Source: an uncultured Bacteroides sp. (lineage in GTDB: Bacteria > Bacteroidota > Bacteroidia > Bacteroidales > Bacteroidaceae). From it: a stretch of 64,000 nt of DNA. This document shows positions 1 to 8,458 of the stretch, piece by piece. Numbering within the stretch: position 1 is the first letter of the stretch; every line of letters begins with the position of its first letter. A model generated the notes under the pieces. That model saw only the letters and a program-made list of their open reading frames with translations. It did not search any database and was not told the DNA's origin. The stretch is taken from contig NZ_CAJUHF010000009.1 of assembly GCF_910585845.1 (NCBI RefSeq), positions 23,960 through 87,959 of the forward strand, in the 5' to 3' direction. The position numbers were made by a program, and so were the translations under genes.

Positions 1-26
1 AGGCCACATTTCTGGAAGAGCGAAAA

Positions 27-431
27 ATGGAAATGTCAACGGATGGCGAATTAAAGTATAAATGGGTCGACATGGCTTTGCAGGTTCAAAAGGAGGAACA
101 GCAGAAATATGCCAAAAGATATGAACGGAAAGAAAGATTTTCGGGAGAATTCACCAAGGAAGGTTATCAAAAGGCACTCGAAAAAGCACAAAAATATGGA
201 TTAGTCAACGATGCGGACATACAATATCTACTAAGGCAAAGAAACCCGGATGAACCTAACTCCATCTTGCAACAATCCGTCAAAGTCGAAATGACAAAAG
301 AGTTGAATACGCTTTTGGAATGTGCCATAAGCCTGAACATATTGCCCGGTGTTTTTTCGCTGAAAGGTCATACGAAAGAAGTCATTTCCAGCCGAAAGTT
401 GATTGTGCTGGAGTCGAAACTGGTGTTTTAA
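27..431 (+). CDS. Unknown protein, probably partial at the window edge
   Basis: I do not recognise this family. The frame is open back to the left edge of the window, so the ATG at 27 (or 33) may be internal and the true start may lie outside. The 134 visible residues are rich in Lys, Glu and Gln, with a charged helical stretch around residues 20-65. I see no membrane segment, signal peptide or catalytic motif. It precedes a two-gene DUF6169 unit that has its own promoter, so it is probably a separate transcript end. Alternatives include the C-terminal part of a larger cytoplasmic protein. Confidence 0.55.
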   Translation: MEMSTDGELKYKWVDMALQVQKEEQQKYAKRYERKERFSGEFTKEGYQKALEKAQKYGLVNDADIQYLLRQRNPDEPNSILQQSVKVEMTKELNTLLECAISLNILPGVFSLKGHTKEVISSRKLIVLESKLVF

Positions 432-454
432 GGTTATGAACGATCTGGGATGTA

Positions 455-486
455 TTTGGAAGTTCCGAAAAAATATTCTATCTTTG
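455..486 (+). promoter_or_regulatory. Bacteroides-type promoter for the small ORF/DUF6169 pair
   Basis: TTTG at 455-458 (-33 box) and TATCTTTG at 479-486 (-7 box, TAnnTTTG) are separated by 20 bases, the spacing expected for the primary sigma factor of Bacteroides. It lies about 25 bases before the ATG at 511. Confidence 0.6.
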
Positions 487-510
487 TCAAAACAAGATTC
501 ATGTTAATTT

Positions 511-663
511 ATGGGTATGACAATAACAAGGGAAGAGGCTTTAAAGAGATTAAAAGCAACCAAGAAGGCTAAACAGCAACGAATAGAAATCCTAAAGAAG
601 AGGATGTGCGAAAAGTGTAAAGCCAATACTGGGGAAGAGCCTCAACATGTTGTATTTATATGA
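511..663 (+). CDS. Small 50-residue basic protein, coupled to DUF6169 gene
   Basis: ATG at 511, TGA at 661-663; 50 codons. The product begins MGMTITREEALKRLKATKKA, is Lys/Arg-rich and predicted helical, and contains a CEKC pair near residues 33-36. The stop overlaps the next start as ATGA (660-663), so the two genes are translationally coupled. A promoter with both boxes lies directly upstream. I recall similar small proteins preceding DUF6169-type genes in Bacteroides, but this is from memory. Function unknown. Confidence 0.55.
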   Translation: MGMTITREEALKRLKATKKAKQQRIEILKKRMCEKCKANTGEEPQHVVFI

Positions 664-1181
664 TTCATCCACTTTCATTGGATAATATCAATCGTAAAGC
701 TCCTTACAAAGTTGAACTGGATGAAATGACAGGATCTTATGATTTTGTTACTCATTGTGGCGTACAGATAAGTATCGCCTTTGAAAATGATTTCCTTATA
801 CAAACAGATGTATCCTATCAGCTTATTATAGGTAATTCTAATCAGAAAAAATCGCCTCGTGACCATAAATTGCAGTTGACCATTTTGACTATTATTGAAG
901 AGTTCTTTCGTAAGAATCAGGCTGCAATGCTGTATATTTGTGAAACGGGCGATGGAAAATAACAAATGCGTAATCGGCTATTTAAATATTGGTTTGATTC
1001 GTATGAGTTCAATTCTAAATTTTCTTTATATACTACCCATATCATAGATGAAGAGGGCGTTCCTAATTTTGCCGCACTCATTCTTAGAAACGACAATCCT
1101 AAAATTGTTGAAGTCGTGACAGAATTCACCCAAACAGCAAAGCTCCTTCGAGAAAAGCCTAACGAAGAAAACTGCCAATAG
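660..1181 (+). pseudogene. DUF6169 family protein, interrupted by an in-frame TAA
   Basis: Two consecutive pieces in the same frame make one DUF6169-like protein. Residues 1-100 run from ATG 660 to TAA 960-962, then CAA, then a second piece from ATG 966 to 1181. The peptide across the break reads ...ETGDGK-stop-QMRNRLF..., and homologues as I remember them read GDGK followed by Q, another residue, then MRNRLF. The simplest explanation is a CAA to TAA change. Full length would be about 173 residues. The gene is coupled by ATGA to the 50-residue ORF before it. Function of the family is unknown. Readthrough or a separately started C-terminal piece cannot be excluded. Confidence 0.65.
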
Positions 1182-1233
1182 ATAGAACCTGTAAGGAGAT
1201 TAGTAATCGTGGTGTACTTACATCAACTTTAAA

Positions 1234-1412
1234 GGTTAGTTTAACCGTATTTTCGTAAGCATTCTATTAAGTTTATAATAGTGACAATCGCTATTGTTAT
1301 ATGTAGAAGTTTGATACCTCTAGTTGTTCGAATGCTTACTTTCGAATCTTCGATAAACCATAAATTAAACTTGACGACAATGCCGTAAATTCCAGTTTAT
1401 TTCGGTAGTCGT
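1234..1412. repeat. Inverted repeats in the leader of the polysaccharide operon
   Basis: Within the 284-base gap before the flippase gene there are three structures: a small hairpin GGTTA/TAACC at 1234-1246; a perfect 10-bp inverted pair GTAAGCATTC (1255-1264) and GAATGCTTAC (1330-1339) bracketing 65 bases; and an imperfect stem formed by ACGAC (1374-1378), CCG and TAAA with TTTA, CGG and GTCGT (1408-1412). No exact TAnnTTTG box faces the operon; the nearest is TATATTTTG at 1438-1446, one base too long. A minus-facing TAGTTTTG box reads at 1432-1439. Confidence 0.5.
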
Positions 1413-1465
1413 GTTTCCTCCGACAAATTGTCAAAACTATATTTTGATTTCCAATTACATACGTC

Positions 1466-3031
1466 ATGGAAAATAAAACCACCACAGAGTCACGTGTGAA
1501 AAAGACGTTGCTCAATGCCCGTGTCAACCTTATATTCTATTTCTTGACACTTGCATTAAGTTTCTTTTCGCGCAAGATATTTCTCGACTGCCTCGGAGCA
1601 GATTTTGTAGGTTTGACAGGTACGCTTCAGAATTTGCTCGGTTTTCTCAACCTTGCCGAGTTAGGTATCGGTTCTGCTATAGGATACGTGCTCTACAAGC
1701 CCTTGTTTGAACGGAACCAAGAGAAGATAAATGAGATTATTTCCGTCATGGGCTATCTCTATCGGTGCATAGGCATCATGATATTGAGTGCCGGATGTGT
1801 ACTTGCCTGTTTTCTGCCACTGATATTCCCCAATAGTACTACGGGGTTTGATATACCGCTTATCTACTTTGCCTATTTCTCCTTTCTCGCCTCCTCGCTC
1901 ATCGGTTATTTTATCAATTACCGACAAAACCTGCTTGGAGCCGACCAACGCAATTATGTAGTCACGGCATATTTCCAGTCAGCAAATATCATCAAGACCC
2001 TTATTCAGATGTCTCTTGCCTATTATACGCATAGCTTCTATCTGTGGGTATTGATAGAACTTCTTTTCGGTATCATCTATTCATTCATCCTCAATTGGAG
2101 AATCAACCTGACTTATCCGTGGTTACGGGCAGAAGTGCGGTTAGGTAAGGCTTTGTTCAAGAAATATCCGGAGGTGATGAAATATACGAAGCAGCTGTTC
2201 GTACAGAAAATAAGCTATTTTGTACAGTATCAGACAGCCCCGTTCCTTATATATTCTTTCGTCAATCTTCAGATTGTTGCATTTTATGGAAATTATACAA
2301 TCATTACCGATAAACTGGCACAATTTGTAAATTCCTTCCTTGAAAGTTCTCAAGCAAGCATCGGAAATTTGATTGCCGAAGGCAACCGAACTAAAATATT
2401 GCAGTTATTCTGGGAATTGCTGAATATGAGATACTTTGTTGGAGGTGTATTTTCATTTTCCATTTTCATATTGCTTGAACCATTTATATCCATTTGGTTA
2501 GGGCATGAATATATCCTTCCTAAGATTGTGTTATATCTTGTCGTTTTGAATGTGTTCATCAGTTACACACGAGGTGGAGTAATGCAGTTCCTATTCGGAT
2601 ATGGAATGTTTTCTGATATCTGGGCACCACTTGCAGAGATTATGATAAATTTAAGTGTCGCTATAGTGTGTGGCGCAAAATGGGGATTGCCCGGTATATT
2701 GTTAGGAGGACTTACAAGCCAAGTATTAATAGTGGGTATTTGGAAACCATATTTTCTATTTTCCCAAGGATTTCGTGAACCTGTGTGGACATACTGGAGA
2801 GGATTGTTTATAATGCTTCTATGTGTCATGTTTCCTGCTATTTTGATCATCAAGTTTATAATACCCTTGTTGTCAATAAATCCATCAGAAAATTATTTAT
2901 CATGGATGTTATATGCATTACTAAGTATCATTAGCTATGCTACAATATTGCTGTTATTAATGTATAGCTTCAATTCTGGAATGAGAAAATTCATAAATAG
3001 ATTCATAAAAAAAATAGAAGATGTTCAATAG
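1466..3031 (+). CDS. Wzx-type polysaccharide flippase
   Basis: A 521-residue very hydrophobic protein with about 12-14 membrane segments, the usual size and layout of MATE/MVF-superfamily Wzx flippases that move undecaprenyl-linked repeat units across the inner membrane. The N-terminal region has the typical pattern of a first helix followed by SRKIFLDCLGADFVGL and the glycine-rich NLAELGIGSAIGYVLYKPL stretch. It is the first gene of the polysaccharide operon and its end overlaps the next gene by 11 bases. No strong ribosome site precedes the ATG, which is common in Bacteroides. Substrate specificity cannot be read from sequence. Confidence 0.88.
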   Translation: MENKTTTESRVKKTLLNARVNLIFYFLTLALSFFSRKIFLDCLGADFVGLTGTLQNLLGFLNLAELGIGSAIGYVLYKPLFERNQEKINEIISVMGYLYRCIGIMILSAGCVLACFLPLIFPNSTTGFDIPLIYFAYFSFLASSLIGYFINYRQNLLGADQRNYVVTAYFQSANIIKTLIQMSLAYYTHSFYLWVLIELLFGIIYSFILNWRINLTYPWLRAEVRLGKALFKKYPEVMKYTKQLFVQKISYFVQYQTAPFLIYSFVNLQIVAFYGNYTIITDKLAQFVNSFLESSQASIGNLIAEGNRTKILQLFWELLNMRYFVGGVFSFSIFILLEPFISIWLGHEYILPKIVLYLVVLNVFISYTRGGVMQFLFGYGMFSDIWAPLAEIMINLSVAIVCGAKWGLPGILLGGLTSQVLIVGIWKPYFLFSQGFREPVWTYWRGLFIMLLCVMFPAILIIKFIIPLLSINPSENYLSWMLYALLSIISYATILLLLMYSFNSGMRKFINRFIKKIEDVQ

Positions 3032-3944
3032 ATTAAGAAAATTGTGCGGAAGATATATGCGAGCATTGTTGCCGCGTAAACTTTATAAACTTATTGCCAA
3101 TGGAGCAATTATTGTACCAGCATATTATAAAGATATTATAGCTGATGCAGAAACAAATTTTGACTTGTCTTTAGAAGATACAGATGACAAGGCAGTTCTA
3201 TTGATGCGAAAATATGCACATATTATAGATAAAGGATTGCATAGGGTTGATGCCTCGCCTGGTCACAGTAAAAAATATTATTCTATACTTAAAAGTCTTA
3301 TTGAAAGATTGGAAAAGACAGAGTATGCAACCGATTCTACTCTCACATGGGCTAAAAGCAAAATTGTAGCATACGAACATCTTCAGGTAAAGGATAATTT
3401 TATTCCCTTACGAGGCGAGAAGCCAACAATAAATGTATCCTTTGAGCAATTGGAAGGATTAATAATGGCACGTCGTTCCAATCGTTCATTTTCCTTAAAG
3501 AAAATTTCTGATGAAGACGTAATAAAATTAAAGAAATTGGCAAACTGGGCTTCCAGTAGTTGTAATAAACAGCCCATTGAGATTTATGCGACCAATAATC
3601 CTGAATTATCAAAGGAATGTCTCAAATATTGTAAAGGAGGAACTGGATTTAGTGAATTTATTCCCTCTTTTTGGGTATTTACAGCAAATATAAGGGGATA
3701 TGTGTGGCCCAGTGAAATCTTTTTGCCATCAGTAGATACTTGTCTTGGGGTTCAAAATATAATGTTGGGGGCAACTACATTAGGTCTGTCTGCAACAATA
3801 CTTTCATGGGCACAAAAGGATAAGAATGAAGAACGAAAAATGAGAGAACTGCTTCATATTCCTGTTCATCATCAGATTATAATCTGTGCAGTAATGGGGT
3901 ATGCGAATATTGTTAACCAAACTCCAGAAAGGAAAAATATATGA
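3021..3944 (+). CDS. Nitroreductase-like flavoprotein of the polysaccharide locus
   Basis: 307 residues. The C-terminal half (about 140-300) is a nitroreductase fold: RRSNRSF at 151-157 and SSSCNKQP near 178-185 fit the FMN-binding motifs, and the VQNIMLGATTLGLSATILSW segment matches the late core helix. The N-terminal 140 residues are an extension without a recognised domain. Genes of this type often sit beside polysaccharide pyruvyl transferases in polysaccharide loci, as here, where it overlaps the pyruvyl transferase by 4 bases. The substrate is unknown; a redox step on a sugar precursor or a coenzyme is an inference only. Confidence 0.75.
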   Translation: MFNRLRKLCGRYMRALLPRKLYKLIANGAIIVPAYYKDIIADAETNFDLSLEDTDDKAVLLMRKYAHIIDKGLHRVDASPGHSKKYYSILKSLIERLEKTEYATDSTLTWAKSKIVAYEHLQVKDNFIPLRGEKPTINVSFEQLEGLIMARRSNRSFSLKKISDEDVIKLKKLANWASSSCNKQPIEIYATNNPELSKECLKYCKGGTGFSEFIPSFWVFTANIRGYVWPSEIFLPSVDTCLGVQNIMLGATTLGLSATILSWAQKDKNEERKMRELLHIPVHHQIIICAVMGYANIVNQTPERKNI

Positions 3945-5176
3945 GAATCTTGTTAATAAATCAATATTCCGGGAATAAGGGGGATAGGGCTGTACTTTAT
4001 GCAATGTGCCATATTCTTAAATCAATATATCGCGATGTAGAAATAACTGTTTCAACATCAGAACCGGAGTTATGGAATGGGTACAAATACTATCCGTCTG
4101 AAGGTATCAGGTTTGTACCATGGGGATGGGATTATGATAGAGTGAAGAAATATAAATTCTATTGGAGATTTCTGAATAGATTCAAAAAATACACATTTAC
4201 GCTTCTCCGTGAATCTTTTATGAGAAATGTATCTCTTGCTCGTTTTTTGGCTAATCCTGAATTTAACAAAGCATTAAAACAATCAAATGTAGTGATAAGC
4301 GTGGGAGGACATCATTTTACTACAATGTTGTCACGCGATTTAGTCTCAAGCATTAACTTTGATGCAATGGTGGCTTCATCATATAGGAGACTGATATGCT
4401 TCTCCCAATCTTTTGGACCATTCGATTTTCATAATCCTAAAAATCGGTTACTTACTCAACGTCTATTATCTAATAGTATATTAATGCCTAGGGAAGAAAA
4501 ATCTGTCGAGGAAATCCACACATTTTTGGGTAAAGAGGAAGCAGCAGTTATACCGACCTACGAAAGTGTACTGACATTGGCAAACCATATACAGTATCTT
4601 CCGATAGAGCAAAGAGACAATGCGGTTGGAATTGCTATTTATTGTACGCAATCCCGAACCGTTGAAGAACGAAAGCATTATCAGCAAACAATCGCAAATT
4701 TTTGTAATTATATAATAGATAAAGGTTATTCGATACGCTTTTTCCCAATGGAGATAAAAGGCTCTGCTCCTGATGACCGTGGTTTCATTGCTGAAATAAT
4801 CGCCAAAGTGCTTCGGGCAGATAAATGTTTCATATACGAAGATGATATGGAAACACTGGAGCATTTAGAGGAAGTATCCAAATGCAAGATATTCCTTGGG
4901 CATAAAACACACAGTACCATATTTGCCCTTGCTACCGGAACTCCATTAATAGCATTGGCATATCATCCCAAGACAATCAGGTTCCTTCAGCAATTTGATA
5001 TGGCATTAAATGCGATTGATGACAAACAACTTTCAATTCAAGCTTTAATACAAGTATTTGATAGACTAAATACCAATTTGGATGAAATAAGTCAATTAGA
5101 ATTCAATCGTTCTCAAGAAAAAGCAAAAAAAATTAGTTCGGATTTAATGACTGCAATAAATATATTATCACGATGA
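3941..5176 (+). CDS. Polysaccharide pyruvyl transferase family protein
   Basis: 411 residues. The start NQYSGNKGDRAVLYAMCHIL and the late segment FLGHKTHSTIFALATGTPLI are typical of the pyruvyl transferase (CsaB/WcaK-like) family, which adds ketal-linked pyruvate from PEP to sugars. SVGGHHFTT near the middle fits the conserved GGG/GGH loop. It starts at ATG 3941, overlapping the preceding stop as ATGA, and ends overlapping the epimerase start by four bases. Likely gives the polysaccharide a negative charge. Family assignment is firm; the acceptor sugar is not known. Confidence 0.85.
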   Translation: MRILLINQYSGNKGDRAVLYAMCHILKSIYRDVEITVSTSEPELWNGYKYYPSEGIRFVPWGWDYDRVKKYKFYWRFLNRFKKYTFTLLRESFMRNVSLARFLANPEFNKALKQSNVVISVGGHHFTTMLSRDLVSSINFDAMVASSYRRLICFSQSFGPFDFHNPKNRLLTQRLLSNSILMPREEKSVEEIHTFLGKEEAAVIPTYESVLTLANHIQYLPIEQRDNAVGIAIYCTQSRTVEERKHYQQTIANFCNYIIDKGYSIRFFPMEIKGSAPDDRGFIAEIIAKVLRADKCFIYEDDMETLEHLEEVSKCKIFLGHKTHSTIFALATGTPLIALAYHPKTIRFLQQFDMALNAIDDKQLSIQALIQVFDRLNTNLDEISQLEFNRSQEKAKKISSDLMTAINILSR

Positions 5177-6318
5177 AAACAATAATGTTGGTTTTTGGCA
5201 CACGCCCTGAAGCCATTAAGATGTGTCCACTGGTTAAGGAGTTTCAAAAGCACACAGAACAATTTAAGACTATAGTATGTGTTACAGGTCAGCACAGGGA
5301 GATGCTTGACCAAGTGCTTACTATCTTTGATATAAAGCCTGACTACGATCTCAACATCATGAGACAGGGACAGGATTTGTATGATGTTACGGCTCGTGTG
5401 CTTACGGGAATGCGAGACGTACTCAAAGAATGCTGTCCGGATGTGGTTCTGGTACATGGCGATACAACCACCTCCACGGCAGCAGCCTTGGCTTCATTCT
5501 ATATGCAGGTACCCGTAGGTCATGTAGAGGCAGGGCTTCGCACACACAATATTTATAGCCCATGGCCAGAGGAAATGAATAGACAGATTACGGGACGAAT
5601 AGCCACTTATAACTTTGCGCCCACACCTTTGTCAGAGAAGAATCTGATAGCCGAAAGTGCCCAAGGGAAAATCTATGTTACAGGTAATACTGTCATTGAT
5701 GCTTTGCAGATGGTCGTTGACAAACTCAGAAATGATGTGGTTCTTTCCTCGAAGCAAGAGCAAATTCTTGCCACAGCTGGCTACAACATTACGCGACTTG
5801 GCAAAGGCAAGAAACTTGTACTTATCACCGGTCACCGACGCGAAAACTTTGGCGATGGCTTTATTCGCATGGTAACAGCCATGAAAGATCTTTCTGAAAA
5901 ATATCCAGAAGTGGATTTCGTGTATCCCATGCACCTCAATCCCAATGTGCGCAAACCTATCCATGAGGTATTTGGAGAAAATCTCACTCGATCCAATTTT
6001 TTCTTCATTGAGCCATTGCAATACTTAGAGTTTGTCCATCTAATGAGTAAAGCTTATATTGTGCTTACCGATTCGGGAGGCATTCAAGAAGAAGCACCCG
6101 GGCTCGGAAAGCCGGTGCTTGTGATGCGCGATACTACAGAACGCCCTGAAGCTTTGGAAGCAGGAACTGTAAAACTTGTCGGTACCGACTATGACAAAAT
6201 TGTTCATGAAGTGTCTGCACTTATCGATAATTCGGAATACTATAAAAAAATGAGCCATGCAATCAATCCTTACGGAGATGGAAAAGCATGTGCCCGGATA
6301 GTAAATGCCTTAAGATAA
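5173..6318 (+). CDS. wecB: UDP-N-acetylglucosamine 2-epimerase (non-hydrolysing)
   Basis: 381 residues, the normal family length. Diagnostic motifs are visible: GTRPEAIKM at 9-17, HGDTTTS, GHVEAGLRT, LITGHRRENFG, and TDSGGIQEEAPGLGKPVLVMRDTTERPE in the C-terminal Rossmann domain. It converts UDP-GlcNAc to UDP-ManNAc in the cytoplasm. No UDP-ManNAc dehydrogenase (wecC) is present in the operon, so ManNAc itself, not ManNAcA, may enter the polymer, or the dehydrogenase is encoded elsewhere. Four-base overlap with the preceding gene. Confidence 0.93.
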   Translation: MKTIMLVFGTRPEAIKMCPLVKEFQKHTEQFKTIVCVTGQHREMLDQVLTIFDIKPDYDLNIMRQGQDLYDVTARVLTGMRDVLKECCPDVVLVHGDTTTSTAAALASFYMQVPVGHVEAGLRTHNIYSPWPEEMNRQITGRIATYNFAPTPLSEKNLIAESAQGKIYVTGNTVIDALQMVVDKLRNDVVLSSKQEQILATAGYNITRLGKGKKLVLITGHRRENFGDGFIRMVTAMKDLSEKYPEVDFVYPMHLNPNVRKPIHEVFGENLTRSNFFFIEPLQYLEFVHLMSKAYIVLTDSGGIQEEAPGLGKPVLVMRDTTERPEALEAGTVKLVGTDYDKIVHEVSALIDNSEYYKKMSHAINPYGDGKACARIVNALR

Positions 6319-6324
6319 TATACG

Positions 6325-7548
6325 ATGAGACTATTGATGATTGCTACAGGGTATCCGCCTTGTCTCTTCTCAGAAAATTTGTGTAATGGGAAATTAGTAA
6401 TGGCCTTACTGCAAGCAGGGATTGAAGTGGATGTTATTTCACGTATCGATGAAGGTCCTGCATACGGAACTGATTGGACGGAACCATGGGACATGCTTAA
6501 ACCGACGGCTCACACTATCACTTATGAATCAGGGAATAGAATCCAACGAATTGCGGATGTTGTTTATTCAGGTTTAATAATGGAAGGAAGTTTTGTGCCC
6601 GGTGTACGTTGGATGCGACGAGCTTATGAAAAAGCAGTTAAACTCATATCAACCACTCAATATGATGCTATTTTAACCCGTTCTCCTAATGATACAGCAC
6701 ATTTCATTGGCGAAAAGTTAAAAAAGAAAACAGGAATTAAATGGATTGCCAACTGGAATGACCCCGCCGCACCAATATGGCCTGGATTATATAAACATGA
6801 TTATACAGCTAAAGAGCAGAAACGGAAAATGATAGAGACAGCCCGGTTACTTAAATCTGCTGATATTAATACATTTCCGTCAGATAGCCTTAAACAGCAT
6901 TTTATAACATTCTTCCCATTTTTGAAGGAACAAAAGACCATAACAATACCACATATTGGCTTGTGCCAGAAGTTTTGGCCTCTATCAGTTCAAAGAACTA
7001 ATGATTGCAAGTTAAAGTTGCTCCATTCCGGCAATCTTTCAGTGGAACGTAATCCAGAGACGACTTTTCAGGCTTTACGTTACGTTATTGATAGCGGTTT
7101 TACTAATTTGGAGTTTCACATAATGGGGCATATCAATGATTATACATCACAATTAATAAAGAAATACAGCCTTCAGGATTACGTAAAATGTATCGGTAGT
7201 TTTTCATATATGGAAGCATTATCTAAAATGCAAACTTATGACATCTTGGTACTTCTCGAAGCTAAATTAGAAAAAGGTATTTTCTTCGCAAGTAAATTCA
7301 CAGATTATCTGCAAACCGGGTTACCGATTTTGGCGATTTCTCCAGCTAATGGATTTGCAGTAGATATGCTACTAAATCAAGAAGGTGAATTTTTAGCCGA
7401 TAATCAGAGTGTTGATTCCATTGTTGCTTCCTTAAATAAAATAATTGCAAGATGGGAAAAAGGCGTCCTTGCCGATTGTGCCTCCAATAAACTATATGAA
7501 AGAGTCTCTCCTGAGGCAGTAGTTAAACTATACAAAACTCTAATTTAG
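6325..7548 (+). CDS. Glycosyltransferase, GT4-like (GT-B fold)
   Basis: 407 residues. The N-terminal MIATGYPPCLFSENLCNGK fits the donor-side start of GT-B enzymes, and the C-terminal half has HSGNLSVERNPET followed by a glycine-poor version of the usual GT4 EX7E region (LLEAKLEKGIFFASKFTDYLQTG). It lies six bases after wecB in the same operon. It should transfer one sugar of the lipid-linked repeat unit at the cytoplasmic face. Donor and acceptor are not predictable. Confidence 0.8.
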   Translation: MRLLMIATGYPPCLFSENLCNGKLVMALLQAGIEVDVISRIDEGPAYGTDWTEPWDMLKPTAHTITYESGNRIQRIADVVYSGLIMEGSFVPGVRWMRRAYEKAVKLISTTQYDAILTRSPNDTAHFIGEKLKKKTGIKWIANWNDPAAPIWPGLYKHDYTAKEQKRKMIETARLLKSADINTFPSDSLKQHFITFFPFLKEQKTITIPHIGLCQKFWPLSVQRTNDCKLKLLHSGNLSVERNPETTFQALRYVIDSGFTNLEFHIMGHINDYTSQLIKKYSLQDYVKCIGSFSYMEALSKMQTYDILVLLEAKLEKGIFFASKFTDYLQTGLPILAISPANGFAVDMLLNQEGEFLADNQSVDSIVASLNKIIARWEKGVLADCASNKLYERVSPEAVVKLYKTLI

Positions 7549-7554
7549 CAAAAA

Positions 7555-7745
7555 ATGTTTGTCAATTGTAAAGGATACAGATATGACATTGCCTTATTGC
7601 GCATATTGTGCATTGTAGTGGTGGTATTTTTCCATGGGTATGCACCTTATTCCCTCTAATATTTTCATTAATGGCATTCATCATTTCATGGGGACTGACA
7701 TGGCTTTTACTTAAAACTCGTTTTGGTAAATTTCTTATAGGATGA
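7555..7745 (+). pseudogene. Remnant of an acyltransferase-3 family membrane protein
   Basis: Two ends of one gene with the middle missing. ATG 7555 opens 34 codons (MFVNCKGYRYDIALLRILCI...FFHGYAPYSL, stop at 7657-7659) that match the first transmembrane helix of OafA-type acyltransferases (RYD..ALRIL...FHGY). In another frame, directly after, come about 32 codons starting FPLIFSLMAFIISWGLTWLL and ending at TGA 7743-7745, typical of the last helix of the same family. About 250-300 codons are missing and the junction is out of frame. The final TGA overlaps the next ATG (7742), so the original gene order is preserved. Confidence 0.7.
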
Positions 7746-8458
7746 AAAATTTGCTCCGTTATGCACATTGTGTATGGTTAAGGATAATGGCGTGTAAAGC
7801 GCGAAAGTTTCTACCGGATAGGCATATATTGATTGTTGCTCCTCACCCCGATGACGAAATAATAGGATGTGGGGGATTGATAGCTCGTCTGGTGAAAGAA
7901 AATAAAGCACCCCATGTTATAATCATGACTGGAGGAGAAGGCTCTCACCAAGGATGTTGTAGCACTTCATCCGATGACATAGTTACGGCACGTCGCCGAC
8001 TGACCCGTAATGCTGCTGCCATTGTAGGATTGCCGATTGAGAATATTCACGAGTTGAATTATCCAGACGGAGGCATTTCCATGGATAATGCGGAAACTGA
8101 CAGGTTGAAAGCGTTGATTGACCAATTGCATCCCGATACAATTTTAGTACCTCATTGGGGAGAAGGTTGGAGTGACCATATTCAAACTGCTGAAATAGTA
8201 AAACAGGTAGTACCTCGATCTGCTAAACTTTGGATGTACTGTGTATGGGTATGGTACTATAATGTGTGGCGTGATTTGGATTGGAAAAATGCAGCACAAT
8301 TATGTATGACTCCTGCCGAACATCGGATTAAACTCGAGGCTATGGATGCTTATATACGCCCTTTGGCACCATGCGGCAAACCGTGGAGCGGAGTGTTGCC
8401 GAAAATATTTGTGAAAGCAAACAGTTGGAATAGAGAACTTTATTTTAATACAAAATGA
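7742..8458 (+). CDS. PIG-L family N-acetylsugar deacetylase
   Basis: 238 residues. The zinc-binding signature HPDDE is at 35-39 within IVAPHPDDEIIGCGG, and the third ligand His is in WSDHIQT (H146). These residues are the catalytic metal site of LmbE/PIG-L enzymes that remove acetyl groups from N-acetylglucosamine-type substrates. LNYPDGGIS fits the family core. It overlaps the ATP-grasp gene by four bases, suggesting that the deacetylated amine could be the substrate for an amide bond formed by the next enzyme; that link is inference. Confidence 0.88.
   Translation: MKNLLRYAHCVWLRIMACKARKFLPDRHILIVAPHPDDEIIGCGGLIARLVKENKAPHVIIMTGGEGSHQGCCSTSSDDIVTARRRLTRNAAAIVGLPIENIHELNYPDGGISMDNAETDRLKALIDQLHPDTILVPHWGEGWSDHIQTAEIVKQVVPRSAKLWMYCVWVWYYNVWRDLDWKNAAQLCMTPAEHRIKLEAMDAYIRPLAPCGKPWSGVLPKIFVKANSWNRELYFNTK

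Noticed and set aside
1432..1439. Minus-facing TAGTTTTG box in front of the flippase gene
   Set aside because: It points away from the operon, has no TTTG partner and no gene to drive on that strand within the leader; probably chance.
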